This document shows positions 47,404-60,620 of a stretch of 64,000 nucleotides of DNA, in pieces (within the stretch, counting starts at the first letter, position 1; every line of letters starts with the position of its first letter). The notes under the pieces were generated by a model, which was not told the origin of the DNA, did not search any database, and saw only the letters and a program-made list of their open reading frames with translations. Origin of the DNA: Rhabdophis nuchalis (lineage: Eukaryota; Chordata; Lepidosauria; Squamata; Natricidae); contig CM077644.1 in NCBI GenBank assembly GCA_039707465.1, forward strand, positions 196,265,962 to 196,329,961, written 5' to 3'. A program made the translations under genes and the position numbers.

Positions 47404-47969
47404 TATGCTGGTATCTGCTCATTGGCTGGAAAAACAACATGGTGGATCAACTGCATTCTTTTTGTGGAATCATTCTGGTTTAGTCAAACTAATTCAACAC
47501 TTTTCATGACTTCTTGCTTGCTTGTCCTGTCTCTTCCCCCACCTTTTAAAAGTTTTAAGTCTAAGGGCAGGAATTATTTTTAATTGATATGAACAGTTCT
47601 GGATATAATTTTTATCTGATGGTAAGAAGATTTTTAAGGAAAGAAAGAGAAGAAAAGGATGACCAACTGTAGTGGGGGATGACTGAAGTGATTGAATACT
47701 TTAGTTGTCAAAGTCTGATTAGGCACACAGGGGATTTGGCTTTGGTGCAAAAGTTCTCAGCATACATTCAAAATGACAGAATCATCATCATATCAATAAG
47801 AGGGGTTGAATATATAAAGGAGTAAAGAAGGTAATAAGGATAATAATAATACTACCACCATATTACATGGATGAATACACACAGACATTAGACAGCACTG
47901 TGAGAATTAACAGAATGATGCACAAGGGAAAAAACTGTCCCTGTGTCTACTTTGTTTGGGCATGCGATG
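47404..47969. other. No gene seen
   Basis: No recognised element. Confidence 0.5.
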
Positions 47970-47977
47970 CCCTATTG

Positions 47978-48112
47978 CAGGGCTCTGCAAAGTTGGCTCT
48001 TTTAAGACGGGTGGACTTCAACTCCCAGAATCCCCCAGCCAGCATAGCTGGCTGGGGAATTCTGGGAGTTGCAGTCCACCCGTCTTAAAAGAGCCAACTT
48101 TGCAGACCCCTG
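47978..48112. mobile_element. hAT hairpin MITE, 135 bp, with 8-bp TSD
   Basis: Starts cagggctctgcaaagttggc and ends with its near-perfect inverse; the centre is agccagcatagctggct. Flanks CCCTATTG at 47970-47977 and 48113-48120 are exact. Its outer arms match the 36490 palindrome. Confidence 0.9.
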
Positions 48113-48120
48113 CCCTATTG

Positions 48121-49238
48121 CACTGTCCTGAGGGGAGGAGTTGAAACAGTTTATGTCAAGGATGTGAGAGATCTGTAGATATCTTCTCAGTCCTCCTTCT
48201 GATCGGCACAAGATTCAGTTCTTCTATGGAAGGCAGGCTGGTTGCAATTGTTCTTTCTGCAGTCTTTTGGTAGGATGGACTTGATTATAGTGGTGATGGG
48301 TATACTGTTAGAAGACCTAAAGGTCAGTCTGTGGACAGACCATCTTGGAGAAGATACATGAATGGTTGCTAAAAGTAGTGCTGTCTTGATGGTACATAAT
48401 TACTGATAATAAAAATCATTTTTAAAAAGTAAATAATTTAAATCTTTGATAAGAAATTGCTCTTTTTTAATATTTTCTTTTATGCAAGTTATGGTAGAAA
48501 TAAAATAAAAACAATGAGATCTAGCCCAATAGTAGCTGCACATGCTCCTTAGATCCACTGCTTTTAGACAGTAAGTTGGCAAATCGTTTTTTATTGTCCT
48601 TGAAAATGTTAACCTGTAAATACATCTTCATGCAATTTCTTTGCTTAATGAAATCCAAGCATTTGATCATTCGCTTGTCTATCTGTGTCCCTCCTGTGCA
48701 TTTCCCCATTGATTAAGTGTGATGTAGTGAGGAACTAAGTCTGTGTTGATGTGATTTAAAGATTAGCTTAGACTGCCATCTCATTTGGAGTCATCTAGAG
48801 GAAATTACTTTTAAAGGGCTGTTACTTGGGACCAATAGCACAGATATCTCTTACCGCATACAGAATGCTTGGATAAAGTATTTAACACACAATGACAGTG
48901 AATCCTCTTAGCAGAGAGTTACACACATCTTAAACTCCAGAATAACAGTTATCAAGAGGGCTAATGTGTACAGCAAAGACAATATCTAAAGAAAAGAATC
49001 AGCACACAAGCCGCAAAGGGCTAAATGCTGTAGTCATTCACATTTTATAATTCCACAAGGAATCAAGCAAATCCTACATGATCTTTTAAGACATCGTCAG
49101 TGATTTCAAGTTGTATTCCCCTTGCAAAGAAAGATAGATAGAATTACTGATTTATGTGTGAGTTATTTCCCTTACACATGCTCACAGTTGATTCATACAA
49201 GGTGACTTTGCTATCAGAAGCTAGCATTCTATATGAAC
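48121..49238. other. No gene seen
   Basis: AT-rich, nothing recognised. Confidence 0.5.
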
Positions 49239-51738
49239 TTATTTTATTTTTATTTTTTATTTTATTAAATTTATACCCCGCCCTTCTCCTTGTTAGGACC
49301 CAGGGCGGCGCACAGGCATTATATAAAACCATAAATACAACATACATCTATTAAAAATATATTAAATTAACTCACCCGTGCTAAAACCCGTTATTAAAAC
49401 CGTAGCCAATTATAATTTATATTTAAAAAGTCAGAAGCGGGGGGCTATCCTAGGCCGGCTTGTTGGAATAAGTACGTCTTAAGACATTGGCGGAAGAGGC
49501 GGAGGTCCGAGGTAGTGCGAAGGTCGGGGGGTAGGTCGTTCCAGAGGGCCGGGCCCGCCACAGAGAAGGCTCTTCCCCTGGGTGTCGCCAGCCGGCATTG
49601 CCCAGCCGACGGCACCCAGAGAAGGCCCGCTCTGTGGGAGTGGACCGGACGAAGGGATGTATGGGGCAGGAGGCGGTCTCGTATATAGCTAGGCCCCGAG
49701 CCATGGAGCGATTTAAAGATGGTAGTCAATACCTTGAAGCGCACTCGAAAGGCCACAGGCAGCCAGTGCAGCTTGCGCAGGAGAGGTGTTACGTGGGCTT
49801 GCCTTGGGGCACCCATAACCACCCGCGCGGCTGCGTTCTGCACTAACTGTAGCCTTCGAGTGCACCTCAAGGGGAGCCCCATGTAGAGAGCGTTACAATA
49901 ATCCAGCCGAGATGTCACGAGCGCTTGAGTGACTGTGCGAAGGCCCCCCCGGTCTAATAAGGGGCACAACTGGCGTATCAGGCGAACCTGATAGAACGCC
50001 CCCCTGGCCACGGCCGCCACATGGTCCTCCATGGACAGCCGGGAATCCAGGAGGACACCCAAGTTCCGCGCCCTCTCAACGGGGGCAAGATATTCGCCCC
50101 CAATGGCCAGTGTTGGACTTATCTGGCTAAACCGGGGTGCCGGAAACCACAGCCACTCGGTCTTGGACGGGTTGAGTTTGAGTTTGTTACTACCCATCCA
50201 GACCCGTACGGCCTCCAGACACCAGGACAGCACCTCGACGGCATCGTTGGGGTGGTTTGGGGTGGATATGTACAGCTGAGTGTCATCAGCGTACAGATGG
50301 TACTCCACCCCAAAACCACGGATGATCTCGCCCAGCGGCTTCATGTAGGTGTTGAACAGAAGTGGTGAGAGGACCGACCCCTGAGGAACCCCACATGTGA
50401 GGGGCCTCGGGGCCGACCTCTGCCCTCCTGCCAACACCCATTGCGACCGACCAGAGAGGTAGGACGAGAACCACCGTAAAACGGTGCCTCTCAGCCTCAC
50501 CCCCCCAATCGGTGCAATAAGATACCATGGTCGATGGTATCAAAAGCCGCTGAGAGGTCTAACAGGACCAGGATAGAGGAACAACCTCTATCCCGAGCCA
50601 TCCAGAGATCATCCACCAACGCAACCAATGCCGTCTCGGTACTGTGACCGGGCCGGAAGCCGGACTGGCGTGGGTCTAGATAATCAACTTCCTCCAGGTG
50701 TCGAGGGAACTGTTGGGCCACCACACTCTCAACAACCTTCACTAAAAAGTGAAGGTTGGAGACGGGACGATAGTTTTCTAATAAAGCCGGGTCCAGGGAT
50801 GGCTTCTTGAGGAGGGGCCTCACCACCGCCTCTTTCAAGACAGTAGACAAGAACCCCTCACTCAGAGATGAATTCACAATACCCTGGAGCCAGCCTCGTG
50901 TCACCTCCCAGGATGCCAGTACAAGCCAAGAGGGGCACGGGTCCAATAAACATGTGGTGGCTCTAAGGTTCCTCCGCAACCTGTCCATATCCTCGGTAGT
51001 AACAAAGTCGAACTCCTCCCAGGGTGTTATCTCAAGACCAGCACCGGATGCCTCGACTGGACCACTAGTGGAGGGCAACTCGTTCCGAATCTGAGTGATT
51101 TTGTCCTGCAGGAAAACTCCAAATTCCTCTGCTCGACCCTGCAAAGGGGCTTCCCGCGGCCTCAGATGAAAGAGGGAGCGGGTCACTCCAAACAGGGCGG
51201 CAGGACGGTTTTCCGCGGACGCGATAAGGGTGGCACAATACTCACGTTTGGCCACTCTTAGCACCACTAAGTAAGTCCTAATATGGTCTCTCACTAGTGT
51301 TCGGTCAGCTTCGGATCGAGAAGATCTCCACCTACTCTCTAGGCGTCTCTTGCGGCGTTTCATCTCCCGAAGCTCCTCGGTAAACCAAGGGGCCTGGGTG
51401 ACTCGACACCGCATGAGAGGCCGCAAGGGCGCGACTCAGTCCAAGGCCCCCGTGGCCGCACTATACCATGCAGCCACTAGGTCCTCAGTTGAGTCGCGGG
51501 GCAGGGACACAGGAATTGGCCCAAGCTCCCTCTGGAACCTTTCCGGGTCCATCAGGCGCCTGGGGCGGAACCAACTCGGTGTCTCCGGTTCCGCCTCCCC
51601 ACGGTGGGGTGTGACGGTTGGAAAGTCTATCCGAAGGAGAGAGTGATCTGTCCATGACAAGGGTGAGATGACTAAATCCCCGATTCCGAGATCACTTCTC
51701 CACTGACCAGAGACAAAAATCAGATCCAGTGTGTGTCC
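49239..51738 (-). mobile_element. L2-clade LINE, 2.5 kb, 5'-truncated
   Basis: GC- and CpG-rich relative to its flanks. On the minus strand it runs from the end of the endonuclease domain to a 3' UTR ending gggcggggtataaatttaat and A/T-rich sequence. Related fragments are at 22644, 56075 and 61898. Confidence 0.9.
49445..51738 (-). pseudogene. L2 ORF2: endonuclease end plus reverse transcriptase, one stop and one frameshift
   Basis: Begins (truncated) with GHTLDLIFVS, LVISPLSWTDHSLLRIDFP, the end of the APE endonuclease. An in-frame TGA at 51436-51438 follows. The next frame (to 50497) has [58 protein letters not shown] and [20 protein letters not shown] frameshift at the seven-C run 50500-50506 leads to GVPQGSVLSPLLFNTYMKPL, the catalytic YHLYADDTQLYIS, KLKLNPSKTEWLWF and the C-terminal LDYCNALYMGLPL and LQLVQNAAARVV blocks, ending LKTYLFQQAGLG. 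All reverse-transcriptase motifs are intact apart from these two lesions. Confidence 0.88.
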
Positions 51739-53629
51739 TATTTAATCAATGAGATAAGGGCACATTTTTCTACCAAGCCCAAACTAGATGCCCATTGATC
51801 CACTATGTCCATCTAAATGTCCTCTCTGTTCCCAGCTCAATTTGTTCAGTGTTAGTAAAATTTGGGAACATACATGGCTCACAGAGAAACAGCATCATAG
51901 CCAAATCTACATTTGGGGCTGTTCCCACTGTTTTTCACCTGCCTTTTAGATATCAGGAAACTATACTGGCATAAAATTTGCTGTTCTTCTTGTCCTACTC
52001 TAATGTCTCTGTTCCCAGTTGCTGTCAGACATAGGGTAAAAAACTTTAATAGACTGTATATAAATTACAGCTGCCTTGCCATGTTGGAATAAGGGGAAAA
52101 ACACATTAACACAAGTATATCTGAGGATGATATAAAGAAAACTCTTGTCTGGGATCAGATGAAGGCAATGTCATGGGAACAGATTTTTTTCCAGAACATA
52201 TCTCTATCAGGGATCTTGCCAAATGTCCTTGGGCATGATACTGAGCCATTAAAGGTTTCCTAGAAAAACAAAAAAAGAGAACAAAATTAGCTACTAAAGT
52301 AGAATGTTTGGACATCCCATAGTACACATGGATGGGACAAGAAGTACCATTTCTACTAGCTCCAGGCATGTTCCCCCTGTTGACTGATTCCACCAATCAC
52401 ATGGAAAATGAAAAAGGCTATAGGTTATATTCACTGTTCTGGATCCAATTTGAGGGAGGGAAGAGTATCAAGTGAAAAGCCATTGTCCCCACTTTTAGAT
52501 CATAAGTTCATATTGTAAGAAGTCCAATATAATTGATGAAGGCAAACACCCTTTTCAATGCAGAGGTCTAAATTTAAACATCCCTAATAGTGTTATGTGA
52601 CTTTGCTGGATGGTTCAAATTGAGAAGAAACAATCACCATGAAGCAGAAACCAGATGTTACTGTGGGAAATTTGAAAACCATTCTGGAATTATCCGTGTA
52701 TTCTGATAGTGTTTAACAGTCTAGATCACAAGGTAATTTGGAAAAGTGATCAAAAGCTGGTGAGATCTTGTTAACTCCACAAGGAATACTTGTATGTTAA
52801 GTTTTTTGCAATGTTGTATCTAGGGGCTAGTTCTTTTGAGATAAACATTTATAACCATTAGGAAAATTGACCTTTCTATATGCTGTTGGCTGGCTAGTAT
52901 ATTGTTAGTAGACTGATCACTAAAAATTCATTATGTCTCTCTGCATATTCTCTAAATGTTGAACTTTGAACTTTCAAGTAGATTAAAAATAAATTAGCAA
53001 TGTTAAAGTAATTACACTTACTTGGAATTCTGTTATGTATCTGAATACTAGATCCATGACCCCTTACTTTATGAAGGCAGAGAACAAAACTCGTGTAAAG
53101 TTTGTGTGTTGAGAACAGGTTTTTTCCAACATCTTTTAATTCACCTCTGTTATATCTGCTTCTTCACATCTCATTTGTGAAAACTTTTGTATTATTGCTT
53201 TGTTATGCAATATCATGAAGAATAACAACAACTCTGCTCAGGCTTCCCTTTGGAAAGACCAGGCTTGAACCAATTAAAAAGGCATGCTACAGTCCAGCAA
53301 GTTCTGATAAGTAAAGATTGCAGAAAATCAACAAAGACATTATAAAAGCAATCCCTATCTATGGAAAATATGTATCAAAACCTTCTCCTGTTTATAGTAA
53401 AATCAAAGCTCATGTTTTATTTATCTCTTGGCCAAGCTACACAATGATCTTCTAGACAGGCCAAGTTTCCCTTGTTTAATTTGTATCAAATTATTTCCTC
53501 TGTGCAAAAAGTAAATCTTACAGCATCTTCCCGTCCCTCATTCTTAGAGGAATCTTCATTCTTCATTCATTCTTTCTTACCTAATAGCAAGCTCAGAGAG
53601 GATGGTGTTTCTTTCATTATTTACATGTG
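51739..53629. other. No gene seen
   Basis: AT-rich, nothing recognised. Confidence 0.5.
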
Positions 53630-53800
53630 TTCATGGAGGCGAGGGACGACAGAGAATGAGGTGGCTGGACAGAGTCACTGAAGCAGAAGATGTGACCTTA
53701 AATGAACTCCAGAGGATGGTAGAGGACAGAAAGGCTGGGTGGAATGATGTCCATAGGGTCGCAATGGATCGGACATGACTTTGCAACTAACAACAAAATG
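53630..53800 (+). mobile_element. LINE 3' end (RTE/BovB-like)
   Basis: The plus strand reads EGRQRMRWLDRVTEAEDVTL then NELQRMVEDRKAGWNDVHRV and AMDRT, stop at 53776-53778. This is a typical LINE C-terminus; an acaacaa tail follows. The clade is a guess from the wording of the motif. Confidence 0.5.
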
Positions 53801-55385
53801 GAGGCTGTAGAGTTCTTCTACTTTATTATAAGGTTACATTAACAGAATATTTCAAGCCTGAATGTTCAATTCTCCCCCTCCCCCACCCCCCCACACACAG
53901 ACCTTGAGAAATTAGGGAAAATCTCTTCTGAGCCTCTTACTCCAGCTCTATCCAACTGTGAACCATGCTGTCTCTTATCTGAATGTTCCCCAGGCAGTGT
54001 CCCTATCTCCCAAGGTCATTTTTACATACAATTATAGCAATGGAATAAGTGGAGGCAGGAAGCTTAATTTCCAACTATCTCTTGTTTTGGAAAAAAAATC
54101 AGATCTGATAACAGATTGTTTTTCTCTTTGTGAAAATTAACTCTCACACCTTCACTTCAATTATAGCATAAATCAGTAAATCCTGTAAAGACCTGACATT
54201 GTAATTATTCATTCTCAAAAGCAAGAAAAAATTCCATTTGAATCTGACACTCCTACAATCAAGCATGCATGAAAGGCAAAATTATGGCACAGACGTAGAT
54301 TGCGTGTGGCTTTTTTTCAGCATCCTCTCCAATTGTCTGCTGATGCTGGAGACAACACTTGGCAACTATAAGATGATACATTTCAAAAATCCCCAAGATA
54401 CTGATTTCCCAGCACTAGAAAATTGATAATTTGCATGTTCATGGGGGAAAAAAGGCTCATTGCAATCTATAAAACTGGCAATCTAATTTCTTATAATGTG
54501 CAGGAAAAATATATGCAACATATTTTACTTTGTCATGAATGTTAGCAGAAAGTATGAACAAAAGTCTTAGTAATTTCCTTTTGGACAGTTTGGTATATAA
54601 TAATAATAATAATCTTTATTGTCATTGTAATAATATTGTAATAAAATTACAATGAAATTGGTATATTTATATAACTGAGATAATCATGATAAATTATGGG
54701 TAAATTAGTCACAGGCCATGCAAAGGTATACATTTTGTATGCTTGTAATATGTTTTATGTACCCATAACCTTTTTGCAACCTTGTTAACAAATGCATGAT
54801 CAGCAGTAACTAAATTTACATCTTCCTCTGCATACATGATCAATGTTAGCACTTTAGATTATTGAATTAGAGCAATTAATACATTCAGTGAAATTATATT
54901 CATATAATACTTTGTTAAAACCTCACAAATTATAATGAAGATAAAAACATTCAATATTTCATTCAATTTGGACAAATATTCTAATTTTAATTCTATATTA
55001 TTTGTAGTGGATCTCATTAGTTGTCAACCTATTTCTGATTTGGAATAATTATGGAATATTTAAGGTTGATTAAATTTAAGAATTCCTGCCATTGGCCTGG
55101 TGACACATGGTACTGCAGCATAATGTGGTTTCTTTGCTTTGCTGTAGCTTGTAGAAATTAATGTAGTTTATAGCTTAGGGTAATGTATTGACATTGACAT
55201 TGAGTCTTTATTAATTAGCCCTTGGGCCATATAAAAGTGCAATGATCCTGAAACAAATTATTACTAAAATTGGATAAAAGAAATTTAAAAATGGAATTTG
55301 ATAAAATACAATTTAAAATTAAATTGAAATAAAATATGATTTAAAATGGAATTGGAATATAATACAATTTAAAATGAAATTGGAA
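53801..55385. other. No gene seen
   Basis: AT-rich with (AAT)n near 54597-54615. Nothing recognised. Confidence 0.5.
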
Positions 55386-55738
55386 TAAGGGTAAAGGTAA
55401 ATGTTCCCCTCACACATATGTGATAGTCATGCCTGACTCGAGGGGTGGTGCTCATCTGCATTTCAAACCCGAAGACCCAGCACTGTCTGAAGACATCTCA
55501 GTGGTCATGTGGCCTGCATGACTAAACACCAAAGGCTCACGGAATGCTGTTACCTTCCCACCAAAGATGGTTCCTATTTTTCTACTTGCATTTTTACATG
55601 CTTTTGAACTGCTAGGTTGGCAGTAGCTGGGACAAGTAATGAGAGCTCACTCCCTTATGCGGCGATAGGGATTCGAACTGCTGAAGTGACGACCATTCTG
55701 ATCGACAAGCTCAGCATCTTAGCCACTAAGCTAAGTTG
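55386..55738 (-). mobile_element. Sauria-type tRNA SINE
   Basis: The plus strand opens with the inverted tail gggtaaaggtaaatgttccc and ends with the inverted head (agcatcttagccactaagct). More diverged than the 26520 and 39551 copies. Confidence 0.75.
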
Positions 55739-56074
55739 TTTTGATATGGGGATCCCATTGGGTCATTCATTTGGTATATAGACCAAGGTACCTCTCTCTC
55801 ACCTCCTTAGTGTATTGTATATAGAATTGAACCCTTTAACCCTACTTAAAAAATAATGATTTAAATAATGATTAAAGTTTGGACTCAGTTTATCAAACGA
55901 AATATTTTTTCCAGGTCAGGCTTGCATGGAATGGAATAAATGGTGAGATGGAATCTGAATGTAGAAAGTAAATTTCCTAACTCAGAATTTCTTTTAAAAA
56001 GATAGCTGCTAAATTTATACGCAAACTCAGGGGGTTCCTTTTTAACTTTTTAATTCGGTTTTTAGGGGACCTCT

Positions 56075-56955
56075 CAGCGGCAGATTACTCCAACTCTGGC
56101 CATTGGGGGCGAAACACCGGCCCCCGTGGAGAGGGCGCGCAATTTGGGTGTCCTCCTGGATTCCCGGCTGTCCATGGAGGACCATGTGGCGGCCGTGGCC
56201 AGGGGGGCTTTTCATCAGGTACGCCTGATGCGCCAATTGTGCCCCTTACTGGACCGGGCTGCCTTGCGCACAGTCACTCAAGCACTCGTGACATCCCGAC
56301 TCGACTACTGTAAAGCTCTCTACATGGGGCTTCCCTTGAGGTGCACTCGAAAGCTACAGCTAGTCCAGAATGCAGCCGCGCGGGTGATTCCAGGAGCGCC
56401 CAGACACTCCCATATAACACCTATCCTGCGCGAGCTGCACTGGCTTCCTGTGGTCTTTCGAGTGCACTTCAAGGTTTTGACGACCATCTTTAAAGTGCTC
56501 CATGGCTCGGGACCTAGTTATATACGAGACCTCCTCCTGCCCCATACATCCCTTAGACCGATACGCTCCCACAGAGAGGGCCTCCTCAGGGTGCCGTCGG
56601 CCGGACAATGCCAACTGGCGACACCCAGGGGAAGAGCCTTCTCTGTGGCGGGCCCTGCCCTTTGGAACGACCTTCCCCCTGAATTGCGTACCATCTCTGA
56701 CCTCCGCCTCTTCCGCCAGTGTTTAAAGACACATTTGTTCCATTCAGCCGGCCTAGCGTAACCTCCACAAATGACTAGTTTAGACAGTTTTAAATTTTGG
56801 GATTTTAGTTTGTTATTAGCACAGGATGGGTATAAAATAAGTTTTTTAAATTTTTACTTGATTTTGTATTGTATTTTAAATTCCTGTGCGCCGCCCTGGG
56901 TCCTTTTGGAGAAGGGCGGGGTATAAATTTAATAAAATAAAATAAAAATATATAT
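56075..56955 (+). mobile_element. L2-clade LINE, 3' fragment with open C-terminal frame
   Basis: Open from about 56126 to the stop at 56759-56761: RARNLGVLLDSRLSMEDHVA, LVTSRLDYCKALYMGLPLRC, LQLVQNAAARVIPGA and LRELHWLPVVFRVHFK. It then has a 3' UTR ending gggcggggtataaatttaat. The frame is intact but covers only the C-terminal 200 residues; catalytic motifs are absent, so it encodes no enzyme. Confidence 0.88.
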
Positions 56956-58643
56956 ACAGTGCAGAAGGGGGGGGGGGGAAGCATATTGCCTTTTAGGACT
57001 AGTAACGACAAAAAGAGCTCAGGCTCGAGAATATGCAGAATACCATGCCTGACTAATCCAGATTTTCACTCTGCTTGCTATCTGCAGAGTTTAATGTTGC
57101 ATTCCTTCATTCTCTTCTATAATTAAAGAGGACCAAGGCTCAGTCTGTACAATTACATGGCAACTTCAGTGAGTTTATCTAAAAATAGAATCCTGAATCT
57201 ACATATTATTTCTAACCATAATGTACAATCAGCAATATCACCACTTATTGCACTAACCTGAGCATGTTATTCCAATATAGGTTAATTGATATTTCAGTGT
57301 GTCTTTAAGTACTCTGTTCTTTCCCATCTTACCTTCGAGGTTTATCAGAAATATCCTACAAACAAATCTGATTGCACAACTTCCAAATTTGTGCACACAG
57401 AAATATCAAGTAGAAAAGGACTTAAATTACATAACCCCCCCCCCCCAAAGTAGAACAAAATTTGAATGATCTTTCTAGTAAAAAAAAAACAACCATTAGG
57501 GTCATTGTCACAAAGATTGACACTTGTATAATTTTACCTTAAATAATGGGGCAGAATAAAAATTGATTGATTCTACTAATTGTTTTTTCTGCATTTGAAT
57601 TATGCAATAAGAAATCCTCGTCAGATTATTTTGTTCTTAGTAATGCAATGCATTTTCAACCAAAAGAGAAATCTCCAAATGCTGGAAGGAAAAAAAGCAG
57701 AATATTTAAAAGGTTAAGACTTTATGATAGAGTATTTTAATTCATAAAATATGGAATGACGTCTTGATACCCCATTCCAGTGATGAATATTATAATAAGA
57801 ATGACAAAATGGAACAAATTATTTCATTTACTTTACTAAGATTATGATAGGAATGCAAAATGACACAAATTTTATTAGTTCTTTTTACATTATTCATTCT
57901 TTCCCTTTTCAAACATATTATTTAGAAATACAATAATCATATTTTTAATCCATATATGATATGATTTTTAGAAAAGGAAACGAGTCAGACTTCTCTCCAA
58001 CTATAAATGCATTTAATTTTTAATAACAAAATAAGTTCTGTTATTTACTTTTTTAAGATAATGATTTATGTGAATGTGTTATATTAAATCTCATTCCTTT
58101 CAGAAAATGCTCCATTGGAGCATAAATCTCATCTCACAAGAGTGGATAATATTGATAAAATGCATTAATAGGCTTCTTAGGAAGCCTGTTAATGTAGACT
58201 TTTTCCGCAATCCATTTAAATATTTGAGAAAGCGTATTGTTATTTTTGTCTTTTGGTGGTTTTCTTCTGCTTTAAAGCATGTACATTTCTTGAATCTTTT
58301 CTTTATTGCATAGTGATTCTATTTTTAATGTGTTCCCATTTCAAGACTTTTGACTGGAGATAAGGAAGAAGGTACTGTAGGTGTTATTTGAGCTATGCAG
58401 TATAATACAATATACACTGGAAAACCAATTGACCAAAGCAAAGGTGAGCTATTATTTGAGGTGAACTCCATCACAGGAAGTAGACACAATCAACTCAAAA
58501 AGTGATAGGTATGTTTCAGTATCAGTGCTTCAGTATCAGACAAAACCCCTACCGCCCACCATGAAAGCTGGAATGCCCACTAGTGGGTGGTAGGGACCAG
58601 GTTGACTACCACTGTTTTAAAGAATGGCTAAAGTGACCCATGA
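56956..58643. other. No gene seen
   Basis: AT-rich with poly-G (about 56968-56977) and poly-C (about 57438-57446) runs. Confidence 0.5.
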
Positions 58644-58860
58644 TGGTGGTTAGAATGCAGTATTGCAGGCTAACTTCACTAACTGCTGGCAATTTGATTC
58701 TGACTGGTTCAAGGTTGACTCAGCCTTCTATTCTTCTTAGGTTGGTAAAATGAGGACCCAGCTTGTTGGGAGCAATATGCTGACACTGTAAATTGCTTAG
58801 AGAGGGCTGTAAAGCACTGTAAAGCAGAAAAAAACCCCTAAGTGTTATTGCTATTAATAC
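58644..58860 (+). mobile_element. Squamate tRNA-type SINE
   Basis: Reads ggtggttagaatgcagtatt, ggttcaaggttgactcagcc, taaaatgaggacccagcttg and ttgcttagagagggctgtaa, ending with a ttattgctatta tail. A distinct family from the SINEs at 10963 and 26520. Confidence 0.65.
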
Positions 58861-58868
58861 TATAAGAG

Positions 58869-59406
58869 CAATACAATACAATACATTAGCAGAGTTGGAA
58901 GGGACCTTGGAGGTCTTCTAGTCCAACCCCCTGCCTAGGCAGGAAACCCTATACCATTTCTGACAAATGGCTATCTAACATCTTCTTAAAGACTTCCAGG
59001 GTTGGGGCATTCACAACTTCTGGAGGCAAGCTGTTCCACTAATTAATTGTTCTAACTGTCAGGAAATTTCTCCTCAGTTCTAAGTTGCTTCTCTCCTTGA
59101 TTAGTTTCCACCCATTGCTTCTTGTTCTGCCCTCAGGTGCTTTGGAGAATAGTTTGACTCCCTCTTCTTTGTGGCAGCCTCTGAGATATCGGAAGACTGC
59201 TATCATATCTCTTCTAGTCCTTCTTTTCATTAAACTAGACATACCCAGTTCCTGCAACCGTTCCTCATATGTTTTAGCCTCCAGTCCCCTAATCCTCTTT
59301 ATTGCTCTTCTCTGCACTCTTTCTAGGGTCTCCACATCTTTTCTACATTGCGGTGACCAAAACTGTATGCAGTATTCCAAGTGTGGCCTTACCAAGGCAT
59401 TATAAA
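58869..59406 (-). mobile_element. CR1 LINE 3' fragment
   Basis: The minus strand encodes MVRPHLEYCIQFWSPQC through LELRRNFLTVRTIN, then the 3' UTR and the TATTG tail at 58869. It lies in opposite orientation to the copy at 59806, with 3' ends pointing outward. Confidence 0.88.
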
Positions 59407-59805
59407 GTTAACTCTAATGTCAAGTTGATTGAAATATCAGGCTCCTTTCTTTTGCCTTGACCAGGGAAAGGCAACCTGAGGCCATTTGGATGTGAATTTC
59501 CAGTTGCTATTAGTGTTAAGCAACATGGCCAATGGAAGGAACAGCAAGAATTGAGATTCAGTACCACCAGGGAGGCGATGTACTGCTTACCAATATCCTA
59601 AAAAAAATATATCAAAGGGTAAATTGTCTTATATTCTGAACAGGATCTAATAAAATTGTTTTCCCTATAGAGTCGGGGCAAGAAGCTTCCTACCAAGTCC
59701 TAAATTTCTTTGCAAACAGAGGCCTTTATAAGGAACCCTTGAAGAACCTTTCAGTACACCAAAGCCAGAAAAATACTTAGGTTTCTTCTGCCAATCAGTG
59801 CTTGA

Positions 59806-60620
59806 AAGATGACAAACTTGAACATTGGGCACTATCTAACAAAATGAAGTTAAATGGTGAAAAAAGTCAGGTTCTACATTTAGGCAAGAAAAGCCAAATG
59901 CACAGGTACAGTATAGGTGGTACTTTGCTCAATAGTAGCAACTGTGAGAGGGATCTTGGAATCCTAGGGGACAACCATTTAAATATGAGCCAGCAGTGTG
60001 CAGCAGCTGCCAAAAAAGCCAACATAGCTCTAAGCTGCATAAACAGAGGGATAGAATCAAGATCACGTGAAGTGTTAATACCACTTTATAATGTCTGGTA
60101 ATGCCACACTTGGAATACTGCAACAGTTTTGGTCGCCACGATGTAAAAAAGATGTGGAGACCCTAGAAAGAGTGCAGAGAAGAGCAACAAAGAGGATTAG
60201 GGGACTGGAGGCTAAAACATATGAGGAACAGTTGCAAGAACTGGGTATGTCTAGTTTAATGAAAAGAAGGACCAGGGGAGACATGATAGCAGTCTTCCGA
60301 TATCTCAGAGGCTGCCACAAAGAAGAGGGAGTCAAACTATTCTCCAAAGCACCTGAGGGCAGAACAAGAAGCAATGGGTGGAAACTAATCAAGGAGAGAA
60401 GCAACTTAGAACTGAAGAGAAATTTCCTGACAGTTAGAACAATTAATTAGTGGAACAGCTTGCCTCCAGAAGTTGTGAAAGCCCCAACCCTGGAAGTCTT
60501 TTAAAAGATGTTGGATAGCCATTTGTCAGAAATGGTATAGGGTTTCCTGCCTAGGCAGGGGGTTGGACTAGAAGACCTCCAAGGTCCCTTCCAACTCTGC
60601 TATTGTATTGTATTGTATTG
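59806..60620 (+). mobile_element. CR1 LINE 3' fragment
   Basis: The plus strand encodes KLEHWALSNKMKLNGEKSQV, RDLGILGDNHLNMSQQCAAA and, after a break near 60100, RVQRRATKRIRGLEAKTYEE to the C-terminus. It ends in the tail tattgtattgtattgtattg at 60601-60620. 5'-truncated just upstream of the FADD block. Confidence 0.88.
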
